Below the pieces are notes generated by a model. It saw nothing but the letters and a program-made list of their open reading frames with translations. It did not search any database and was not told the origin of the DNA. Shown here piece by piece: positions 60,966-64,000 of a stretch of 64,000 bases of DNA (within the stretch, counting starts at the first letter, position 1; each line of letters opens with the position of its first letter). A program made the translations under genes and the position numbers. This stretch comes from DASXMT01 sp963755985 (lineage in GTDB: Bacteria; Actinomycetota; Acidimicrobiia; Acidimicrobiales; RAAP-2): assembly GCA_963755985.1 (NCBI GenBank), contig CAVWLO010000002.1:248001-312000 (forward strand). Direction: 5' to 3'.

Positions 60966-61727
60966 TCACGGTGCGGCGCCGAACGAGCGGATGGTGATGC
61001 CGGCCGCGTGGAGCGCCGCACGCGTCGCCCTGGTCGACTCCGCCGCGCCGGGGCTGTCGCCATGGACGCACAAGGAGTCGGCCATGATCGCCAGCCAGTA
61101 GCCGTCGACGGTCTCGATGCCGCCGTCGAGCACCAGCGACACAGCGCGACGGGCGACCTCGGCCGGGTCGCTGATGACGGCACCCGGCTCACTTCGGGCC
61201 ACCAGTGACCCGTCCAGGTGATAGGCCCGGTCGCAGAAGGCCTCACCCACCACGAGCAGGCCGGCCCCCCGGCCCTTCTCGATCACCGCCGTACCTGCCT
61301 GGGCCAACAGCATGAGGGGCGGATCGCTGCGTTGAACAGCCTCGATCACCGCTGACGCCGTCTCTGGGTCCCGACCCATGCGGTTGTAGAGGGCACCGTG
61401 CGGCTTGACGTAGGTCACCTCGCCCTCGTTCGCACTCACCTCCCGGCGCAGGACGGCTATCTGGTCGTCGATGTCGGCGATCAGCTGCTCGGCCGGAAGG
61501 TCCATATCTCGACGGCCGAAACCATCACGGTCCCTGTAGGAAACGTGGGCGCCTATGACCACCCCGCGTGCTCGCGCAGCCACGGAAGTCGCCCGCATGA
61601 CCTCCAGGCCCCCGGCGTGGAAGCCACAGGCGATGCTGGCGCTCGTGACCGAATCGAGGACGGCGACGTCCGAGGGGGTGAGTTTGTCGGCTTCTCCCAG
61701 GTCGGCGTTCAGATCGATCCACGCCAC
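60966..61727 (-). CDS. pxpA: 5-oxoprolinase subunit A (LamB/YcsF family)
   Basis: A 253-residue protein. DLNADLGEADKL and SIACGFHAGGLEVM are the family N-terminal signatures, GAHVSYRDRDGFGRRDMDL and TYVKPHGALYNRM follow, and GGIETVDGYWLAIMADSLCVHGDSPGA contains the conserved metal or substrate-binding His-Gly-Asp. It activates and opens 5-oxoproline together with PxpBC, the next gene. First gene of the pair and divergent from mihF with only about 50 bases between the start codons. Confidence 0.92.
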   Translation of the reverse strand: MAWIDLNADLGEADKLTPSDVAVLDSVTSASIACGFHAGGLEVMRATSVAARARGVVIGAHVSYRDRDGFGRRDMDLPAEQLIADIDDQIAVLRREVSANEGEVTYVKPHGALYNRMGRDPETASAVIEAVQRSDPPLMLLAQAGTAVIEKGRGAGLLVVGEAFCDRAYHLDGSLVARSEPGAVISDPAEVARRAVSLVLDGGIETVDGYWLAIMADSLCVHGDSPGAAESTRATRAALHAAGITIRSFGAAP

Positions 61728-61777
61728 AGACCAGAATTAGCATGCCAGGCGCCTCTGGAGGCGCTATCGTCGCGCCC

Positions 61778-62095
61778 ATGCCGCAACCGCCTGCACTTAC
61801 GCCCGAACAGCGCCAGGCCGCCCTGGCCAAGGCCGCCAAGGTCCGCCGTGAGCGGGCTGAGGTCAAAGAGAAGCTGAAGATCGGTTCCCTCAGCCTCACC
61901 GAGTTGCTGAAGACAGCCGACTCCAATGAGACGGTAGGAAAGATGAAGGTCCTCTCCGTGCTCGAGTCGCTGCCCGGCTTGGGCAAGGTCAAGGCCCGGC
62001 GTCTCATGGAGACCGTGGGCATCAGCGAGAGCCGCCGCCTGCAGGGCCTGGGCAGCAACCAGCGTGAGTCGCTGCTCCGAGAGACAGCTCGCTGA
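61778..62095 (+). CDS. mihF: Actinobacterial integration host factor (mIHF)
   Basis: Small DNA-binding nucleoid protein, 105 residues. PQPPALTPEQRQAALAKAAK and VRRERAEVKEKLKIG are the helical N-terminus, LTELLKTADSNETVGKMKVL and VLESLPGLGKVKARRLMETV (helix-hairpin-helix) the DNA-binding core. ATG 61778 matches where relatives begin; ATG 61742 would add 12 residues. It heads the conserved cluster with gmk, rpoZ and coaBC. Confidence 0.93.
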   Translation: MPQPPALTPEQRQAALAKAAKVRRERAEVKEKLKIGSLSLTELLKTADSNETVGKMKVLSVLESLPGLGKVKARRLMETVGISESRRLQGLGSNQRESLLRETAR

Positions 62096-62147
62096 GCGCC
62101 CGCCCCGCCCGGTGTGTGCTGCTGACCTGCCGAGCTGAGCCGAACCG

Positions 62148-62690
62148 CTGATATTCGTCCTCTTCGGACCCGGGGGGGCCGGTAAGGGGACCATCGCCGC
62201 TCGCGTGGTCGCTTCCGATCCACTCTTGTGGCTGAGCCGTTCCTGGACGACCCGCCCGCGACGGCCCGGCGAGCCGGAAGATGCGTACGTCTTTGTCGAC
62301 CGGGCCACGTTCGAAGCCCGTATTGCCGAGCAGGGTTTCTTCGAATGGGCCGAGTTCCTCGGCAATCTGTACGGCACCCCCATCCCCGACCCCCCTCCTG
62401 GGTGCGACGTCCTGCTCGAGATCGACCTCCAGGGGGCCCGGCAGGTGCGTGAGAAGCAAACGGATGCAGCCCTCATCTTGCTTACCGTCCCTTCGCCTGA
62501 GGTGCAGGCGACCCGGCTTCGCTCCCGCGGCGACGACGAGGAACATGTGCAACGGCGCCTGGCCGAAGGGGCCGAGGAAGAAGGCCAGGGGCGCCTGATA
62601 GCCGACGCCGTGGTCGTGAACGACGACCTAGTTCGAGCCACGGCCGAAGTGGCCGGTATAGTGGACCGTTACCGTTCTGTCGGCCGGTAG
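62148..62690 (+). CDS. gmk: Guanylate kinase, apparent CTG start
   Basis: Phosphorylates GMP to GDP. 180 residues: FGPGGAGKGTIAARVV (P-loop), WLSRSWTTRPRRPGE, FFEWAEFLGNLYGTPIP, VLLEIDLQGARQVRE and VVVNDDLVRATAEVA. The P-loop requires a start upstream of GTG 62205, yet between the in-frame TGA at 62136 and the P-loop the only near-start codons are CTG 62148 and ATA 62151. CTG is annotated; a base error or small indel in the leader is the alternative. The P-loop Ser of GPSGxGK is replaced by Gly. Between mihF and rpoZ in the usual order. Confidence 0.85.
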   Translation: MIFVLFGPGGAGKGTIAARVVASDPLLWLSRSWTTRPRRPGEPEDAYVFVDRATFEARIAEQGFFEWAEFLGNLYGTPIPDPPPGCDVLLEIDLQGARQVREKQTDAALILLTVPSPEVQATRLRSRGDDEEHVQRRLAEGAEEEGQGRLIADAVVVNDDLVRATAEVAGIVDRYRSVGR

Positions 62691-62819
62691 GGCTGCCTGA
62701 CTGCCAACTCGGCATCCCGGCGAACTGTCGAGGCGACGGACTGTCAGACTGGGAAACGGCGAGACTGCAATCTCCGAGACCGTCAAGCCTGCCAGACTGC
62801 CGAATCCGCCGAGACTGTC

Positions 62820-62903
62820 AAATCGTCCGAACCAAATCGTCCGAACCAAATCGTCCGAACCAAATCGTCCGAACCAAATCGTCCGAACCAAATCGTCCGA
62901 ACC
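62820..62903. repeat. Six perfect tandem copies of a 14-bp unit in the gmk-rpoZ gap
   Basis: AAATCGTCCGAACC six times without a mismatch, ending 25 bases before the rpoZ ATG. GACTGCCGAGAC-like degenerate repeats fill the preceding 100 bases. The array lies in the leader of an essential gene. Confidence 0.95.
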
Positions 62904-62928
62904 TGCCAAAACCTCCCAAAGGATCGCA

Positions 62929-63405
62929 ATGGCCCAGCACGTAAGCACCCTGATGAACCCGCCGGTCGAAGACCTGTTGGACAAGGTCGACTCCAAGTTC
63001 ACGCTCGTGGCGCTGGCCTCCCGTCGGGCCCGCCAGGTCAACAGCTACTACAACTCGCTGGGCGAGGGGATTGGCGTCGTCGTTCCCCCCCAGGTGGCAT
63101 CGGTGTCGGGGAAGCCCCTGTCGATCGCCTTCGAGGAGGTCGCGGCGGGCAAGGCCACCTTTACCCGGCCCGACCCCGAGGAGGAAGCAGCCCTGGCCGA
63201 AGCGGCTGCGTTGGCTGCCCTCGAGGAGGCGGCCGAGGTCGAGGCGTCCGGTGCTCCGGACGAGGTTGCCGCCGAAGTGGCGGCCGAAGGCTCGGGCTTG
63301 GATCCAGATGCCGACTCGGGCTCGGGCTCAGTTTCCGGGTCGGACCCGGACTCAGATGCGGGCTCAGGCTCAGGCTCTGGCTCGGGAGATGCTCCAACCG
63401 AGTAG
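62929..63405 (+). CDS. rpoZ: RNA polymerase omega subunit with an acidic repeat tail
   Basis: Assembly subunit of RNA polymerase. MNPPVEDLLDKVDSKFTLVA and RRARQVNSYYNSLGEGIG are the conserved core, then VSGKPLSIAFEEVAAGKATF. The actinobacterial core ends near residue 85; residues 86-158 are an Ala/Glu-rich then SGSGS/DPDSD-rich acidic tail, unusual in length. ATG 62929 with AAGGA upstream; the second Met (residue 9) is where many homologues begin. Confidence 0.93.
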   Translation: MAQHVSTLMNPPVEDLLDKVDSKFTLVALASRRARQVNSYYNSLGEGIGVVVPPQVASVSGKPLSIAFEEVAAGKATFTRPDPEEEAALAEAAALAALEEAAEVEASGAPDEVAAEVAAEGSGLDPDADSGSGSVSGSDPDSDAGSGSGSGSGDAPTE

Positions 63406-63444
63406 CCGTCCAGGCGATCGGTCATCAGGAGCGGATCGGGCATC

Positions 63445-64000
63445 ATGACGGATCGACCGAGTGGACGCTATGTCGTCCTCGGAGTATCCGCCGGCATCGC
63501 GGCCTACAAGGCGGTGGAGGTCTGTCGGCTACTGGTTGACGCCGGGCTCCATGTGGCACCCGTGCTCACCGAAGGGGTCATTCATTTTGTCGGGAAGACG
63601 ACGTTCGACGCGCTGGCCTCTGAGCCGGCCCAATCGAGCCTATGGGATGAGGCATCGCCCATCCCACATACCAGATTGGGCCAGCGGGCAGATCTGATCG
63701 TGGTCGCTCCCGCCACTGCCGACCTCGTGGCCCGCTACGCCCACGGACTGGCGGACGACCTGTTGACCACCACGCTCGTTGCCACCCGAGCCCCCGTGGT
63801 GCTGTGCCCGGCGATGCATACCGAGATGTGGGAGCACCCGGCGGTGCAGCAGAACCTGGACACGCTCCGGGGGCGGGGCGTCATCGTGGTGCCGCCCGAC
63901 GAGGGCCGGCTGGCCGGCGGGGACTCGGGCACCGGTCGGTTGGCCGACCCGTCCGTGATCGTCGAAACGGTGCTCGGGGCGCTGGGCGCGCTCGACGAGG
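63445..64000 (+). CDS. coaBC: Phosphopantothenoylcysteine decarboxylase / synthetase, N-terminal part
   Basis: Bifunctional CoA-biosynthesis flavoprotein; 185 residues are visible and it runs off the window. YVVLGVSAGIAAYKAVEVCR begins the decarboxylase (CoaC) domain, HTRLGQRADLIVVAPATADL contains the active-site His (PHTRL) and flavin-binding residues, and VVLCPAMHTEMWEHPAVQQN is the PAMNxxMW motif with His in place of Asn. GGRLADP closes the CoaC domain before the synthetase part. ATG 63445 with AGGAGCGG upstream. Confidence 0.93.
   Translation, partial: MTDRPSGRYVVLGVSAGIAAYKAVEVCRLLVDAGLHVAPVLTEGVIHFVGKTTFDALASEPAQSSLWDEASPIPHTRLGQRADLIVVAPATADLVARYAHGLADDLLTTTLVATRAPVVLCPAMHTEMWEHPAVQQNLDTLRGRGVIVVPPDEGRLAGGDSGTGRLADPSVIVETVLGALGALDE

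Overview
The window is G+C-rich, densely coded chromosomal DNA from an actinobacterium, most plausibly of the Acidimicrobiia (inference). Seen in the sequence: an actinobacterial integration host factor (mIHF), guanylate kinase, RNA polymerase omega and CoaBC in the classical actinobacterial order; a fused Kgd-type 2-oxoglutarate enzyme; two DUF222/HNH proteins; DrrAB-like and WS/DGAT proteins; many GTG starts and overlapping stop/start codons. No rRNA, tRNA, CRISPR array or replication origin was recognised.

Layout. 1-4.6 kb: partial GH38 alpha-mannosidase with a small coupled gene, malonyl-CoA synthetase-like ligase, RpiB family protein, RNase HII. 4.8-8.8 kb: DMT-type permease, epimerase, two alpha/beta hydrolases. 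8.9-10.8 kb: preQ0 operon queD-queC-queE. 10.9-16.6 kb: Kgd, then a NYN nuclease / histone-H1-like / S1 fusion. 17-24.7 kb: GT2 and RmlC-like pair, FabZ-like dehydratase, ExoIII, chloroperoxidase-like hydrolase, UvrD-like helicase, another hydrolase. 24.9-28.4 kb: membrane-anchored MurF-like ligase, Ddl-like ligase, PH-domain protein. 28.7-34 kb: HtrA protease, CoA-transferase/racemase, MFS permease. 34.2-39.4 kb: DUF222/HNH protein, then pckG and thiL, both frameshifted as given.

39.8-53.4 kb looks like an accessory lipid/glycolipid locus: two wax-ester/DGAT acyltransferases, three full YjiC-type glycosyltransferases and a fourth fragment, an AurF-like diiron oxygenase behind a small coupled ORF and a strong promoter, an SCP-x-type thiolase, and a DrrAB-like exporter. 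53.5-57.4 kb is a scarred zone: broken LysR gene, IS3-family element with a frameshifted transposase, second DUF222/HNH gene. 57.6-61.7 kb: small membrane protein, truncated ketoreductase-like protein, 5-oxoprolinase genes (pxpA and fused pxpBC). 61.8-64 kb: mihF-gmk-rpoZ-coaBC.

Two features run through the whole window. First, short tandem-repeat arrays, each with its own unit, occur between genes and inside genes. The coding arrays I could size have units of 9, 15, 18, 24 and 27 bp, all multiples of three. Arrays between genes or at extreme 3' ends have units such as 10, 14, 19 and 28 bp. Second, single-base frameshifts cluster between about 36 and 56 kb, including in genes expected to be needed, so sequence error must be considered there.
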